Shown: positions 44,401 to 56,220, numbered from the stretch's first letter. The stretch: 64,000 nt of DNA from Enoplosus armatus (GCF_043641665.1 NC_092192.1:10001-74000), one strand, 5' to 3'. Program-made: numbers and translations. The notes: generated from the letters alone by a model not told the origin.

Positions 44401-47400
44401 TTATTCATATAATACATTTATACTTATCATTAGGTATAAAGATATTCTGACAAATATGTCCGCAAACATCTATCAAACTACCCAAGAAAAGTCTCACTGT
44501 CCAGATAATTCTCCAACCCCTGCCTCCACAGAATGGCCCAAGACATAGATCTGAGGGCTGCGGTATTTGACCACTTTGGGAAAAATGTGATGAAGGCCAA
44601 CAAGATGAGCCCCGATGCTTTCGTACAGATGGCGATACAGTTGGCCTACTACAGGTGAGATAATGAAAAGTAATATAGAGATAGACTGTCTTTCGGTATG
44701 TTGGCATTTCATTATAAACCAAGGGTGACTGAGAGCTGCAAAGGTTTCTTGTAAAAATCCTTGATACAGTCTAACCCTCATACAGTCAGATAGCAACAGA
44801 GAATGTTGTATCCATCAACTAAGATAATGGTTCATCCAGTTCTCCAAAGCTTTCAGGTTTTCAGGGCTTTTCTCGTCACCAAGAAACTGGAACAATGGAT
44901 AAACAAATGCTCTCAGCAAAATCAAACTGGATAGTTAAAACATTATACTGTTTGCAGAGCTACAGTATTTGTTTGACTGGTCAACATTTTTTAAAGCCCT
45001 GTATGTTGGAACACAGAGGTTGTTGAAAATATTTCTCTCCTTTCTTTTGTCAGGATGTACCAGCAGTGCTGTTCAACAATGGAACCTGTCTCCCTACGTT
45101 CGTTCAGACTTGGTCGAGTGGCTGCAATTGGTTCAGCCACGACTGCCTCAGCTGTCTTTGTCAAGGCCTTTGATGACCCCAAAAAACAGGTCTGATGAAC
45201 GGGCAACTTTTAATGCTACTCTTATGTAATGTAACTCTATGTAATGAGCTGGCCACTTAAAAGTTATCTTTTATCAATAATCGTAATATCTTATTTCAAT
45301 CAGGCTTCCATTCCCTTCATAGTACTGAAACTGCCTTAAGCAATGACCTTTTGATGTTAGGGATTTTTAATTCTACTTGATCTCAGCTTTTTATGGATCG
45401 GTTTGAAAATTGTGTTGACATCAGAGATACTGCCTCAGGGTGCTTTAGATCCAACTACTGCTGCTGCACAGCAATCACACTAATAAACACTAACCGACTT
45501 ATACGTGATGAGTTGTAACATTCCTGCCTTCTTCCTGTTTTGCACAGAACTCAGAGAAGCTTGACTTATTGGAGAAAGCTGTAAAAGTACACAGGTGGCT
45601 CACTAACATGGTGAGTAGCATTCACAGCACCACTCAATACTTTAGTTCAATGTAGGTACAGTTTGTCAGTGTGAAGATGCCTTTAAGCAGCAAATGTTGT
45701 CAGGGCTTGTTATAAACAGTTAGTCCCTTCGTACTATCCCACCTCACATATATTCTTCGGCCTGCATTCAGAAGTGAAAAGGCTGTGGGGGTGAAGGAGT
45801 GCTTGTACCTCTTAGCAAGGGGAATCTGAAACGAGACAAAATCTTAAATTCAAAGTATAGGGGATGGACACTGTCGGATAGGATGACTTTAGCCTTCCTA
45901 CTTGTCGATTAAACAGGTCAGATAGCATACGCTGCTGTAATTGCTGCTCACTATTCTAGTTTGTGTTTTTTTGGCCTTGTTGCTGAGGTTTCAGATTACA
46001 GATTAAATAAAAGGTTAACACAGTCTCAATATAAGATCTATAAAACAGGATCATGAGGGTCTTGTCAACATGAAACTGAGACAGTTTTCTGAGGCAAAAT
46101 AAACGTTGCTTCTGAGAAGCCCTGTGGATGATGACTATTCCCCCGACATGCATCCATTCACCCTCATTCTTTTGCCACCTTCAAGATGTTTAAAAACAAG
46201 CCAGCTGTTTGTCGGATTTAAAACCATCAAGAACCACCTTTGTGTTGCTTTTGTTTTTTGACCCAACAATAGTTTTTAGACTCAAATTATTGTTGTTGTT
46301 AAAAAGTTCTCTTTTTAATTTCTCCTTGTAGTTATGTTTGTTCAGCTCGTCCTCAATGTCCTTCTGTTTTTGTTCAGCAGAATTTTCAATGGTTTAGACC
46401 CATGGCTTGCTAAAAATGTTTTATGAGGAAGGAAATGCATTTAACACATTTGTTAGACCTCAAAGCCACACAATGAGTTTTGGTAAGAATGTAAATGGAA
46501 GATTTGTTTACAAGAGGGTACCTTTTAATACTCCATCTGCTGATCCACATTGCAAACACATTGAATGTTCTCCATCCTAACAGGCGATCAGTGGCCATAA
46601 CATGCCAGGACATCTCTATTTTCTGAGAATGCAGGCTGTTGAGGAAAAACTCTCGATGCCAGGTATCTTCACAGACACCCCCATCGATAAAACCATTGAC
46701 TGCCAAATCTCTACAAGTCAGGTAAGGGCCAGGGTTCAAACTGTGACATAAAAACAAAACACCATTATACTGCAACTTAAGATAGCCTAGCATATTACTC
46801 CTCAAAAAATGTTGTGGCTGTGATTGTTGTAGCACTGAGAGGTGGCCTGACTCCAATAGTATCACATTTTAAGAATTAAAAAAATGTTATTCATATAATA
46901 CATTTATACTTGTCATTAGGCATAAAGATATTCTGACAAATACATCTGCAAACATCTGTCAAACAACCCAAGAAAAGTCTTGGGTGGTGGTTGGTGGTGT
47001 TAAACTGGGTTGAGATCTGGTGACTGTAAATTCTGTAGTTTTGTATTTGTTCTTATTTTGATTAATTTAAAAAAAACCTGAACAAAGGGTGAAGAAACAC
47101 ATAAAATACAGACGCTTCCGTGCACCAGGGCTCACTAAATGGTTTGGAAATGATGTGAATAAAATGTTACAGCCTTTATAGTCACCAGATTTCAACCCAA
47201 TTTCACACCACCAACCACCACCATCTCCATCACACCTAATTATATAATATAAATCTATGTAGTGAGGTCTGTCTCTGATGCTGTATGTCCTTTTGTTATG
47301 TCTGGCTATGTTTGTTTTTCTTTCTATCTACTGGACTCAGGTCTCTCTGGCAATGAGATTACCTGATTAAATGGTAAAGTGGTATTTGAGGGAATATCTT

Positions 47401-49101
47401 CTGGAGGAATGGTGTTCATCAGTTCAACAGTGTTCAACAGTTTTCAACAAAGTTGACAAGAAGCACTCAAGCTCCTCTGGAGGCTCGAGGTGGCCTGACT
47501 CCATACTAAGACATTTCATGTTGGTTTTTCTTTTCATTTGTCACCCATCAGTATATACTGCATTCACATTCCTGGGGTTATTGCTTATGAAGAGTCCAGA
47601 TAAACTGCCTGTTTCTGTTCCAGACTAGTGGGTCAGTGTGAACAGTTCCTGTTCAGTTTATATTTGCTACATCAAAATCAGCATGTTAAATGAAAGTTTA
47701 ATACTTTTCCTATATTGTGAACTAAACATAATATATCAATTAGTGATTCATTCAATTTTGCATTAAAAAAGCAGTCCCTCTGTTCTTTGTCCCCTGAGTT
47801 CACAGCAGCACAGTCTGTGATGGGTTACAGAGCCCCATCCCGAGCCCTTAAAAGTCAAGTCAAGTCAATTTTATTAATATAGCCCAATATAAAAATTATA
47901 GTGTGTACAAATATGTTGACAAAATGTAGATGGTAAAACATAAGTGAGGAAGACGGATCCAGGAGGACAATTGAGCAGCTTCAGGTGCCACCCACTAAGT
48001 AGGATCTGAGTCAGACCACTTCCTCTCCACCACAGAGACCTGGAAAGATGGAAAGAGGACAGACCATCAAACAAAGCAGAGGACAACAGATTCACACAGA
48101 GAGAGAGGGGGGGGGGGGGGGGGGGGGGAGAGAGAGGGAGAGAGAGAGGGATAACATGCAAACTAGGAGAGAAGGGGAGAGGCTGAATCTCCTGGAGGAC
48201 AAAGATCCAGATCAATGAGTGGATTAAGAAGGGGGGGGGGGGCACAGCTTGGCAGCTTTTAGGGCTCAGAAAAAGAAACAGCAGAGGGTCAGAGGACTGC
48301 AGTGGATATAACGTTTGCAGTCTATTAGTTGAATTCTGGACTATAACAGATTCATTGAGACTGAGACCGACACGCTGGAAGGAAAGTGGTAACAGGGTAA
48401 ATGATCGGTGTAGATCTGTGCCACGCATGATCTGTGAAAGCAGGTCGTAAATTATTAAACCAGCTTAGTGTGGTTCCTTTAATGCCAATTAAATGTTCCA
48501 GTCTCTGTAATAGGGTATGATGGTCAATGGTGTCGAATGCAGCACTAAGATCTAACAAAACAAGTACAGAGACAAGTCCTTTGTCTGATGCTATTAGAAG
48601 GTCATTTGTAACTTTCACCAGTGTTGTCTCTGTGCTATGATGAGCTCTGAAACCTGACTAAAAGTCCTCAAATAACATGAAAAGGATCTGATTAAAATTA
48701 GAAAGTTATCACGTTATAACAAGAAGTTTGTCATGGTTACAGACATACACTGCTGAAAATGTTTACTTAGCCCCAAAGGAAGATTAACTACATATCACAG
48801 AAACACATTTCAGAGGTCTCAGTGCTACAACAATCACTAACCACTGCATTCTCACTTTTCTGTCCTTTTTCATAAGATAACGTCGAAGGTTGGCTCTCTG
48901 CCATGTATTGGCCCTGAAGACCCTGGAACATATGATGTGTGCTACAGTATTATGAATGATCACATTGACCTCACAGTGTCCACTTATGAAGCTTCTGATA
49001 CCGGCAAAAAAACAAATGCACCACATCTGATCCGAGCCCTGGAGGTCGCCCTGTTGGACATGAGGACCCTGCTGGAACAAACTCCAAGAGTCACACTGTG
49101 A
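28152..49101 (+). CDS. crat: Carnitine O-acetyltransferase-like protein, 14 coding exons, 634 aa
   Basis: Exons by GT-AG sites and frame: 28152-28178, 28316-28594, 29936-30054, 30289-30342, 30785-30950, 31760-31934, 35572-35750, 36561-36661, 39911-40030, 44532-44654, 45054-45189, 45548-45610, 46584-46721, 48877-49101. The sum is 1905 nt with no internal stop; mammalian CRAT is 626 aa. Family motifs: LPSLPVP and QQTCELYL near the start, [21 protein letters not shown] across 82-102, HGGG and NRWFDK, catalytic His-348 in SHAAGDG, KMSPDAF, STSQ (557-560). The basic N-terminus suits a mitochondrial presequence. Oddities: the carnitine-binding residues Tyr452, Thr465 and Arg518 of mammalian CRAT align with Met-457, Val-470 and Gly-523, while Tyr107 is kept (Tyr-112). 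The C-terminus is not the peroxisomal AKL. Introns carry several LINE fragments. It is a divergent paralogue, and its substrate is uncertain. Confidence 0.9.
29385..29600. repeat. Dispersed fish repeat in a crat intron, class unresolved
   Basis: A stretch with TTATCAAAAAGCAAAGTTTT and CGGACCCAAACTGGGAGCTG, a pattern I know as interspersed in teleost genomes, within intron 2 (between coding exons 2 and 3). No coding content. Confidence 0.4.
32380..33010 (-). mobile_element. CR1/Rex1-like LINE, 3' end
   Basis: On the minus strand the C-terminal part of a non-LTR reverse transcriptase is readable ([20 protein letters not shown], then [18 protein letters not shown]). The 3' tail appears on the plus strand as ATCAGAATCAGAAATACTTT and CCCCGGGGGGAAATTGTAC. 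It is 5'-truncated and sits in an intron of the crat-like gene. Same family as 43540-44175. Confidence 0.75.
33380..35055 (+). mobile_element. L2/CR1-type LINE with endonuclease ORF and internal deletion
   Basis: The frame 33514-34770 (418 aa) is an apurinic-type endonuclease: SGDFNH near the middle, and [16 protein letters not shown] leading to the catalytic [10 protein letters not shown]. It ends where the reverse transcriptase should begin, and the sequence jumps to the element's 3' end ([13 protein letters not shown] codons at about 34808 and an AAGTCT-repeat tail at about 35030-35060). The reverse transcriptase is deleted. Inside intron 6 of the crat-like gene. Confidence 0.82.
35085..35390 (+). 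mobile_element. LINE-like 3' fragment
   Basis: Encodes a broken ...[21 protein letters not shown] end and closes with CCTGTGGAACAATAAATCTA. Typical of a 3' piece of a fish LINE; 5' parts absent. Confidence 0.4.
35446..35488. repeat. (AT)n microsatellite
   Basis: About twenty AT dinucleotides in intron 6 of the crat-like gene, about 85 bp before exon 7. Confidence 0.95.
35870..35965. mobile_element. Fragment of a fish DNA-transposon-like repeat
   Basis: GGCCTGTACTACGAAGCAGG and TATCTGGCTTCACTAACA resemble a common teleost MITE-type repeat. A related start (GGTCTGTACTACTAAGCAGG) occurs near 60083. Termini not defined. Confidence 0.4.
36780..38710 (-). mobile_element. L2-type LINE, 5'-truncated, reverse transcriptase mostly open
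   Basis: The minus frame 38235-36946 (429 aa) is a non-LTR reverse transcriptase: [31 protein letters not shown], catalytic LLKFADD, and the C-terminal [14 protein letters not shown] and [15 protein letters not shown]. Compared with the copy at 41870 it lacks about 14 residues before VSDSRT, so it is defective. Remains of the endonuclease-reverse transcriptase linker lie at 38683-38366. It occupies intron 8 of the crat-like gene in antisense. Confidence 0.85.
39362..39445 (+). mobile_element. Isolated LINE 3' tail
   Basis: GTACAATTTCCCCCTGGGTATC followed by a duplicated AATAAAGTATTTCTGAT motif, the same 3' end found in the satellite at 11300-15760 and in LINE copies here. Confidence 0.6.
41575..41745 (+). 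mobile_element. LINE endonuclease C-terminal fragment
   Basis: Reads [20 protein letters not shown] then [10 protein letters not shown]. The SDH catalytic motif is SDD, so it is a decayed piece. Intron of the crat-like gene. Confidence 0.6.
41870..43480 (-). mobile_element. L2-type LINE, second copy, decayed
   Basis: The minus frame 43265-41808 keeps [16 protein letters not shown], the [17 protein letters not shown] stretch missing from the copy at 36780, and the [15 protein letters not shown]-terminus. The catalytic box is LLKFVDD instead of FADD, and the SPQG region is frame-damaged. A poly-G run at about 42006-42022 lies in the 3' part. Antisense in intron 9 of the crat-like gene. Confidence 0.83.
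43540..44175 (+). mobile_element. CR1/Rex1-like LINE, 3' end
   Basis: Plus-strand frame with [20 protein letters not shown], then [20 protein letters not shown] and [16 protein letters not shown], ending in a tail AATAAAGTATTTCTGATTCT. 5'-truncated, with a frame break after about 43890. Same family as 32380-33010 but in the opposite orientation. Confidence 0.75.
45760..46190 (-). mobile_element. Non-LTR reverse transcriptase C-terminal fragment
   Basis: The minus strand reads [18 protein letters not shown] and [13 protein letters not shown], the usual C-terminal region of CR1/Rex-type reverse transcriptases. Heavily truncated, in the intron after exon 12 of the crat-like gene. Confidence 0.6.
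47850..48660 (-). mobile_element. Non-LTR retroelement fragment with G-rich simple repeats
   Basis: The minus strand at about 48618-48470 reads [20 protein letters not shown] and [12 protein letters not shown], a reverse transcriptase core of a LINE. The left end has an AAGTCAAGTCAATTTTATTA tail, and G-runs occur at about 48107-48128 and 48231-48241. The parts between are rearranged. In the last intron of the crat-like gene. Confidence 0.65.
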
Positions 49102-52080
49102 AGCTAATCCAGACTTAAAGCAATAGTTCAACATTTTGGGAAAGTTGTTTTTTCGGTTTCTTGCCAAGAGTTAGATGAGAAGGTAGAGGCCACATCCAGC
49201 AGCCGGTTGGCTTAGCTTAGAACAATGACTGGAAACAGGGGAAACAGCTAGCCTGGCTATGTCAGAAGGTAATAAAATCAGTGGTTGTAGGGGGTGAGTG
49301 AGAGAGCGAAAGAAGATAGTAAAGGTAAATAGAGAAGGCAATTTCTGAAGAAATTGCGGTGTGACTGCTGGCTGTTGAAAAGTTGACGCTGAACTGGATT
49401 GCTGTCTTTAAAAGTTGAATAATGAGTATGAAGAGTTGGAAAAGTGGAAAATGGTATAGATACAATGAATAGGATTTAAATACATATTTAATATTACATT
49501 ACAATATGGAACATTTTAAGGTTTGAATGGAGTTTCTTGCTAAAAGTACGAATAAAGAGTTAAGACTTGAAAAAGGCCTGACAAAGTGTGAGTATGTGTT
49601 AGTACCTGTATGTTTGTGTGTCAAACTGACCTAATTAGCTGATCTCAGTCAGCTGTGTGTCCCCAGGTGCAGTCAAAGGTTGCCGTCATTTTGAAGCTGT
49701 GGCAACTGTGCGGGTCTGTTTGATTCCATAGTTAACTTTCCTACAAGTAGATGAACACATGATGGATGTCGCATGAAAATTGTAGGTGTGACAGCAAATT
49801 TAAAAGACATTTCTTTTGATTATTTTACATTTTCTCGGCACTCTACAGCTAAAGATCTCAGAAGGGCTGAAAAATGCATGAAACTTGAAATCAAGTGGAG
49901 TCAGAGGCTAGAACGTTTTCAACGAGGAAACGCTGAGGAAACCAGACAGTGCTAACCCTAACCCTGTGTTTAGCATTCACTGTATCTTATATTTACTAAT
50001 TATTAGTATTTTAACCTATTTGGAGTGTATATTTTGAGTTAAATTTGTAGTAAATTCATGTTATCTTTAAATAAGTAAAGTATTCCTCCTATTCATTTGA
50101 ATGGAGAAAAACTCCTAGAAAACCTTGAATATTTTGGAAAGTATCAATGAGAAATGCATATATTTTGTTTTTAAAAATGTGGAACTAGTTATGAATCAAA
50201 ATAATAAAAATAAAGATTTGCTTCTCAGAAGAACACAACATTCACACCAATATGTCAGATGTTAACTTCTCTGTCTGGATGTTGAAGTCAATGAGACGTA
50301 CATCATCATATACAACTATGATTGGTCAGAACTAGGTGGTCCATATGTTCACATTCTTTCTTCATACACAACTTTCTGCTTCTCTTTCCAACTGCTTCTC
50401 TAGTATTTATTTTCTCTTCTCGTATTTAATTAATGTGAAATGTTTATTGTCCCATGTTCATTCAAAAAGCGTATCTGAGACTGTGCTCAAACTTTGTGTT
50501 ATTGTTGTGAGAACTGGTTAAAACCTTGATCTGAATGAATGACTCAGACCAGCCTTGATATAAAGATCTGTCACATGAATGACATAAACATGTTTAGGCA
50601 CTGCTCCTCTCCATGAACTGTACACATAAGAAACACATATTTTTAATAAACAGCTTTCCATTAAATCTACTGTGCAGATTCATGTGCCCAAGATGACCTG
50701 CTTGACCTCTTTTAATTTTAGTGTTCCATATCCTTTCCTTTTTTAACACCCCTACTCTAATACCATGTTCCCGTCATGTCAAAGAGAATGTGATCACAAG
50801 CTGCCAAGTGGAACAAAACGCTGACGTCATCCTCCTAGTTGTAACTCCAAGTGGGAGATGTCTGAATTTCAAACAGCTGCAGTACATTAGACCAGGTCCA
50901 CATCAAAAGCTTTCAACTTTGAACAGTCTGTTGTGGCTTGAAGCAGTGTTCTGTGTTCTTTACATGTCTGGTTTCTTCACTGTTCTCTGATCAGCTTCAT
51001 AAAAAAGACTGATCCTTGTTCAGTTTGTTTTGATTTTTCACAATAACTCCTTGAACTCCTTTTTCTGCGCCCCATTTATGAAACGGAAGTTTGGTTTTGA
51101 AAGAAATAAAAACAAAAGGTAAGATTCAGTATTTCAGATGTTTAATGTGAACAGCTGACAGTCATTTACGTCAACAAACAACCAACATGAACTACAACAG
51201 AATCACACGGACTTCACACTAAATGTCCTCCTGAAACCAGCAGCTGATGACACCACAGATATTTAAAATGCATTTTTGTTTTATTCGCTGAACCACTTTT
51301 TGAAAGAAACACCTTTGTAATTACAGATTCCAATTACAGACTTTTGTTTTGAAAAATAAACCAGTAGTTAAAACAAATGTTTTTATTTTTAATAATGATG
51401 TTATCAAACCAAAATAAATATCAAATTTAAACTCAGACTTTCTGATATGAAAGAAATGAGAACCTTCTGACTGGATGTCAGGAGGACACACATGAACAAA
51501 CAAGCAGTTAGATTATAATCTGATAATAATTTGAACCTGCAGACAGGCTCAGGGTTTATTGACTAATCACTACATACACATATTGGAAATATATTGGAAA
51601 TATATCTGTACACCAATCCACCTGTCTGTCTGTCAGTAGTACATGTCTCCCTCTCTCTCTGTCACATCATGTGTCTCACCTCAGGCTCTGCCCACATAGC
51701 TGGCCTAAAACAGCTGTCAATTAACAGGTGGACAGTAAATTAGTGTGTTTTCATTGGTCCACTTCAGGTGCTGGATTTACCTGAGAGACACCTGCTGACA
51801 TCATCAGTTAATGAATGTAGACATTGATGAGAGCACCTGAATGCATCATCAAATACCTCACTCAGGGGATCAGGCGATACGTAGGACAGACAGGTTGTGT
51901 CTTCAGGTAAAGACTTGTTTATCAGTGAAGCCTCTGGATTGGTTCACACCTCCTCCATTTATTATGATGTCATCAGTCTGCAGGGGGTGGAGCCAGAAAT
52001 GTGACACAGCTAAAGACAAGTAGGCGGTTCCTCCATCAACTGTCTGATTGTCTGTCTCTCTCTACTTGTCTGTCTGTCTG
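49102..52080. other. Intergenic region between the converging crat-like gene and mat2b
   Basis: Two AATAAA sites for the crat-like gene lie near 49271 and 49550. For mat2b, minus-strand AATAAA signals appear near 51960 and 51553. Short open frames here have no recognisable features. The two genes converge (tail to tail). Confidence 0.55.
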
Positions 52081-55000
52081 TCAGTGGAAGACTGTCTGTC
52101 TCCAGCGTTTATCAGGTGTGAATGGCCACAGACAGTCGGTGATGGCAACAGTGAAAGGTCGCGCTTCGACACTCAGGTTCAGCAGCTCTAGACGAGAACA
52201 GTTTAACCGACTGTTGATTGGACGAAGAGTCGACGCTGCCGGCTGCTCCGTCAGCTACAGACAGACAGACAGACAGGTGTATTAATACTACAAATACTTA
52301 TACTATAAATTATTTAAACTACAAATCATCATGTGAGAACAGTATTTCTAAATTATACTGACTGATATTTGTTAGTTACAGTACTGTGAATATTTACAGG
52401 TATATCAGTAAACATATTGATTGATATATATTTACAGGTATGAGGTGGTTGGACGGCAGGTTGAAGGCCTGAGCGATTGCGACAGCCATCTCATATTTGG
52501 TCATCTGCTCTTTAGCTGAGAAATGAAAGATTCCTCGGATAGACGGGTCCTGGTAGAGAGGCAGACAGGCAGTGATACAGGTGGAGAGAGGGTGAGACGG
52601 GGTGACACAGGCAGAGGATGAGACTGACAAAGAGGGGTTATGACAGACAGTTGGGGGACAGACTGGTAGCAGTCTCTCTTTCAGAACATCAGACAGTCAC
52701 CTGTCTTGCTTTCTCTGACAGTTTCCTGCAGACTGCAGCTACGTCTCGGGTGTCAGTGGGGAACCTCTGCAGGCAGTGATCCAGAGTGCAGCTCTCCGCC
52801 GCCTCCTGGACTTTCAGCCACAGTGATGTCACCGCGCTCTCCGACACTGACTCCACCTCCCCAAACAGGACCGGCACCCGCAGCACCACCGCACCTGAGA
52901 GACAGACAGACAAACAGAAAGGTAGAGAGAGACAAACAAAGACAGGTATAGAGAGACAGACAGGCAGGAACACAGACAGGTACCTGGACAGTGTCTGAGT
53001 GTCTCTCTCTCTCCCTCTAGTTTGCTGCGTCCATAAACGTTAAGAGGATTCGGACTGTCGTCTTCTCCGTACGGAGGGTTCCTCCCATCAAACACGTAGT
53101 CGGTGCTGATGTAAAGGAGGAAGGCTCCACAGACAGCTGTATATATACACACCATTATCATCATCATCACACAACATCGATAAAGATCTACATGTTGTAA
53201 CAAACTATTTATAATGATGAGAGGAACATGGAACAACATGTGATCACCTACCTGCCTCCTTGGCGAGTGTGCTCGTGGCGTGCACGTTGAGATTCACAGC
53301 TGCTTCAGTGTGTCTCTCCACAACATCTGGACGTCTCTCTGCTGCACAGTGGACGATGACATCAGGCTGAGACAGAGAGATTTATTTAGAATATAATGAA
53401 CCCCAGGGTCTCCAACCAGTTGGACCTGCCCTGAAAACCTCCATAGGAAGGTGTCCAGGAGGATCCTGATCAGATGCCCGAACCACCTCAACTGGCTCCT
53501 TTCAATATGAAGGAGCAGCGGCTCTACTCCAAGCTCCCTCCGAATGTCTGAGCTCCTCACCCTCTAAGGCTGAGCCCAGACCCCCTGCGGAGGAAACTTA
53601 TTTCAGCTGCTTGTATCCGTGATCTCATTCTTTTGGTCACTATCCAAAATTCCCGACCGCAGGTGAGGGTTGGCATTTAGACCGACTGATTAATCCAGAG
53701 CTTCACCTTCAGGCTCAGCTCCCTCTGAACCACAATGGTCCAGTCCAACGCCTGCTGACACTGCACCAATCTATGTGTCGATCTCAGGCTCCATTTGACC
53801 CTCACTGGAGACCCTGAGATACTAGTATCTATATTAGTACCATGACCTCAGCGGTGGTCTCCTACAGTCATTCTGCCGCAGCGCACTGCTGCTACTAAAC
53901 TTTCTGACAATAATTAATATCAATGGGCTATTAATAATATTCACTTGCACACTGCGAGCATGATAACACCCTAATGGTGGCTAGCTCCCACGATAGTTCT
54001 CAGTTGTCTGAGAAGTTCCAGACAGGCAAGAATGGTCCTCTTTAAGGCAGCACATCTTGTCTGGGGCAGGTATGTACATAAAACAAAAATTATGTTTCAT
54101 GTAATTTTGTTCCAGGACATGGACCAGCAACATATAATGGAGAAGCTGGCATCACAGATTGACAGATGGGGGCAGCTCTATCCTGGCCTCAGTGAGCTGG
54201 CTGCCAATGGCCTCACAGTACCGGTATCCAGTGTGGACTGTGAGCAGGGCCTCTGCACACTGAACAGGGACACTTTAATCAGGTTTTTATTATTCATTAT
54301 TCATCGATTTCTTGCCTCACCCTCATCACTCCCACCAGACTTATTGTCTACGGTTTGGTTCTTAGGCACCCTGTACTGCACACTGTACTGCATACTGGAC
54401 AAGCTGTTTTGGCTCCACCAAAGCCGAATGAATGTAAAATCAATGTGGAGAGCCTGAAAACTAACTAAATGACCTAATGGTTGTTGTTGGTCCCCAGTGG
54501 ACTGCGAGTTTTGTTTTCAAGCTTTTTGGGTGTTTTTATTTATCTGCTCTAGCTTTTCCAACTTTTTGTACACAGAGTAGTAGAGAGTAGTACAATGTGC
54601 AGTACAGAGTGCAGCACTGTACTCAGTGTACAGTGTGTAGTACAGTGTGTAGTGCTGTACAGCGTGTAATGCCGTACAGCGTGTAGTGCCGTACAGCGTG
54701 TAGTGCAGTACAGCGTGTAGTGCAGTACAGCGTGAAGTGCAGTGTGCAGTGCAATACCGTGTGTAGTACAGGTTGCAGTATAGAGTGTAGTACCTTGTAC
54801 TCGTGCAGTAGTCCCCTGACGGCGTCCTCGTCTGTGAGGTCACAGCGGAGGAGGCGGGGTCTGGCTCTCCTGTATCCGGTTCCAATAACTAACCAGCCGT
54901 TGCTCTGAAACTCTCTGCAGACAGCTCGACCAAGAAGACCCGTTGCCCCGGTAACCAGGACCCTCGGAGCCAGGACCATAGCCTCCTCCTCGAGTAAACA

Positions 55001-55658
55001 GTACTACAATCAGGACTAACATCAGTTAACAAATCAGGACCCTAAAGGCCGGGACCACAACCTCCTCTTCCTGGAATACACAGCACATCAATACTACAAG
55101 TAGTACTACAATCAAACTACATTTACTTCCCGTTAGAGTCTCTTCAGATCAGATTTTTAATTAATTTAAACTGTAACAGCTGATTACAGATCAGATCTAT
55201 TGTCTCTCACTCCATCTGCAGCTGTTTGATTAAAGACGGGAAACATCTGGAAAACACCTGGAAAATGTCACATCAGCAGCATTAGTGCACATTTATCAGA
55301 CTTACGTGTTACGTGCCAATGAAATCAAGTATTTCAGAATCAGAAATACTTTATTGATCCCCGGGGGGAAATAACACAAGTTACATTTATTTATTCAGTT
55401 TTTGAAAACGTAATAGAAATCTAATGTCTCCTCATTTTTTCGGTGATGAATCTTTAAAACAATGTTCAAAGAATACAAAAGTAAAAGGAAAACAGAAGCA
55501 GTAAAGGAGTCTATGTACAGTCGGTGAATAACTGATTCAGTATTTACAAGCTTTAAGCTGTTAGCACTGTTAGCTATTTACAGGTGAGTGTTTACCTGAA
55601 CCAGCTGCACGCGGCCCGGGCTGAAGATAATCCTCAATTCTGCGCCTGCGCGGCTCAT
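52081..55658 (-). CDS. mat2b: Methionine adenosyltransferase 2 regulatory subunit beta, 7 coding exons, 335 aa
   Basis: Minus-strand exons in order: 55658-55596, 54988-54794, 53366-53252, 53136-52984, 52894-52701, 52549-52436, 52254-52081. The sum is 1008 nt, 335 aa; human is 334. The first exon reads [20 protein letters not shown] and aligns with the long human isoform. The Rossmann motif [12 protein letters not shown] binds NADP(H); the SDR Tyr/Lys pair lies in [10 protein letters not shown]. Other family marks are [41 protein letters not shown] and the conserved end KRWRQTVFH. The protein binds the catalytic subunit MAT2A and tunes S-adenosylmethionine synthesis in cytosol and nucleus. A second possible start is the ATG at 54979. 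Introns carry an RTE fragment, a hAT fragment and a minisatellite. Confidence 0.93.
53390..53700 (-). mobile_element. RTE-like LINE fragment
   Basis: The minus strand reads [20 protein letters not shown] then FGHLIRI, the C-terminal end of RTE/Rex3-type reverse transcriptases in fish. 5'-truncated, in mat2b intron 2. Confidence 0.65.
54095..54450 (+). pseudogene. hAT-family transposase C-terminal fragment
   Basis: The plus frame reads [20 protein letters not shown] then [12 protein letters not shown], the hAT C-terminal dimerisation region (usual form [18 protein letters not shown]). No upstream transposase domains and no terminal inverted repeats were found. Antisense to mat2b, inside its intron 2. 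Confidence 0.65.
54590..54790. repeat. Minisatellite in mat2b intron 2
   Basis: Tandem GTACAGCGTGTAGTGC-type units of about 16-18 bp with variants. It reaches almost to the exon 2 donor at 54793. Confidence 0.85.
55333..55372 (-). mobile_element. Isolated LINE 3' tail
   Basis: TCAGAATCAGAAATACTTTA then TTGATCCCCGGGGGGAAAT, the reverse complement of the tail seen at 39362. In mat2b intron 1. Confidence 0.65.
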
Positions 55659-55830
55659 CTCTCCTCTGTCTGATCAGATATGTTTCTGATATTTAATACC
55701 TATCAATATTGATCACTCAGTGCCTCTCTGATTTTATGATGCGCAGTTTGTTCTCTCTCTCTTCCGCTTCCGCTCCACCCGATCAGCTGTTTGCCGTAAA
55801 GCAGCTAGCTGCTAGCTGGTTAGCATACAG
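55590..55830 (-). promoter_or_regulatory. Probable mat2b promoter/first-exon CpG-rich region
   Basis: The first coding exon (55596-55658) lies in a locally CpG-rich stretch (GCGCCTGCGCGGC, CGGCCCGGG), and the sequence just upstream has TTCCGCTTCCGCT, ETS-like motifs often found at TATA-less promoters. The transcription start was not located. Confidence 0.45.
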
Positions 55831-56156
55831 GCTAACAGACCCCAGAGAAGAAACCCGGACTGACGTGAAATAAAACGAAAGCCGAAATGATTTCTGAAAC
55901 ATGTCCCGTTAGTTTACAGAGACCCGGAGACGTGGATCAGACTGAAGCTGCGGTGATTTCAGATAAAACAGCTGAGCCCTGATTTAACACGGAGACACCA
56001 GAGTTGGAAAACACGAAATAAAAACACAGTCTGTGAATTTACCTCAGAACCTCTCAACTCAAATCCAGGCATCTTGTCCAGAGCCAGCCCACAGACCAGT
56101 AGAGAGCAGAAGCAAAACCTCCCGGTGCAGAAGAGTAGTTTTAACGGTCTGTCAGC

Positions 56157-56170
56157 TACTCTTCTTCTTC

Positions 56171-56202
<32 letters not shown>

Positions 56203-56220
56203 CTTCTTCTTCTTCTTCTC
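56157..56220. repeat. (TTC)n microsatellite
   Basis: About twenty CTT/TTC triplets. The arginine-rich and phenylalanine-rich open frames here are translations of this repeat. Confidence 0.95.

Noticed and set aside
54720..54908. Cys-rich plus-strand ORF in mat2b intron 2
   Set aside because: Translation of the GTACAGCGTGTAGTGC-type minisatellite antisense to exon 2.
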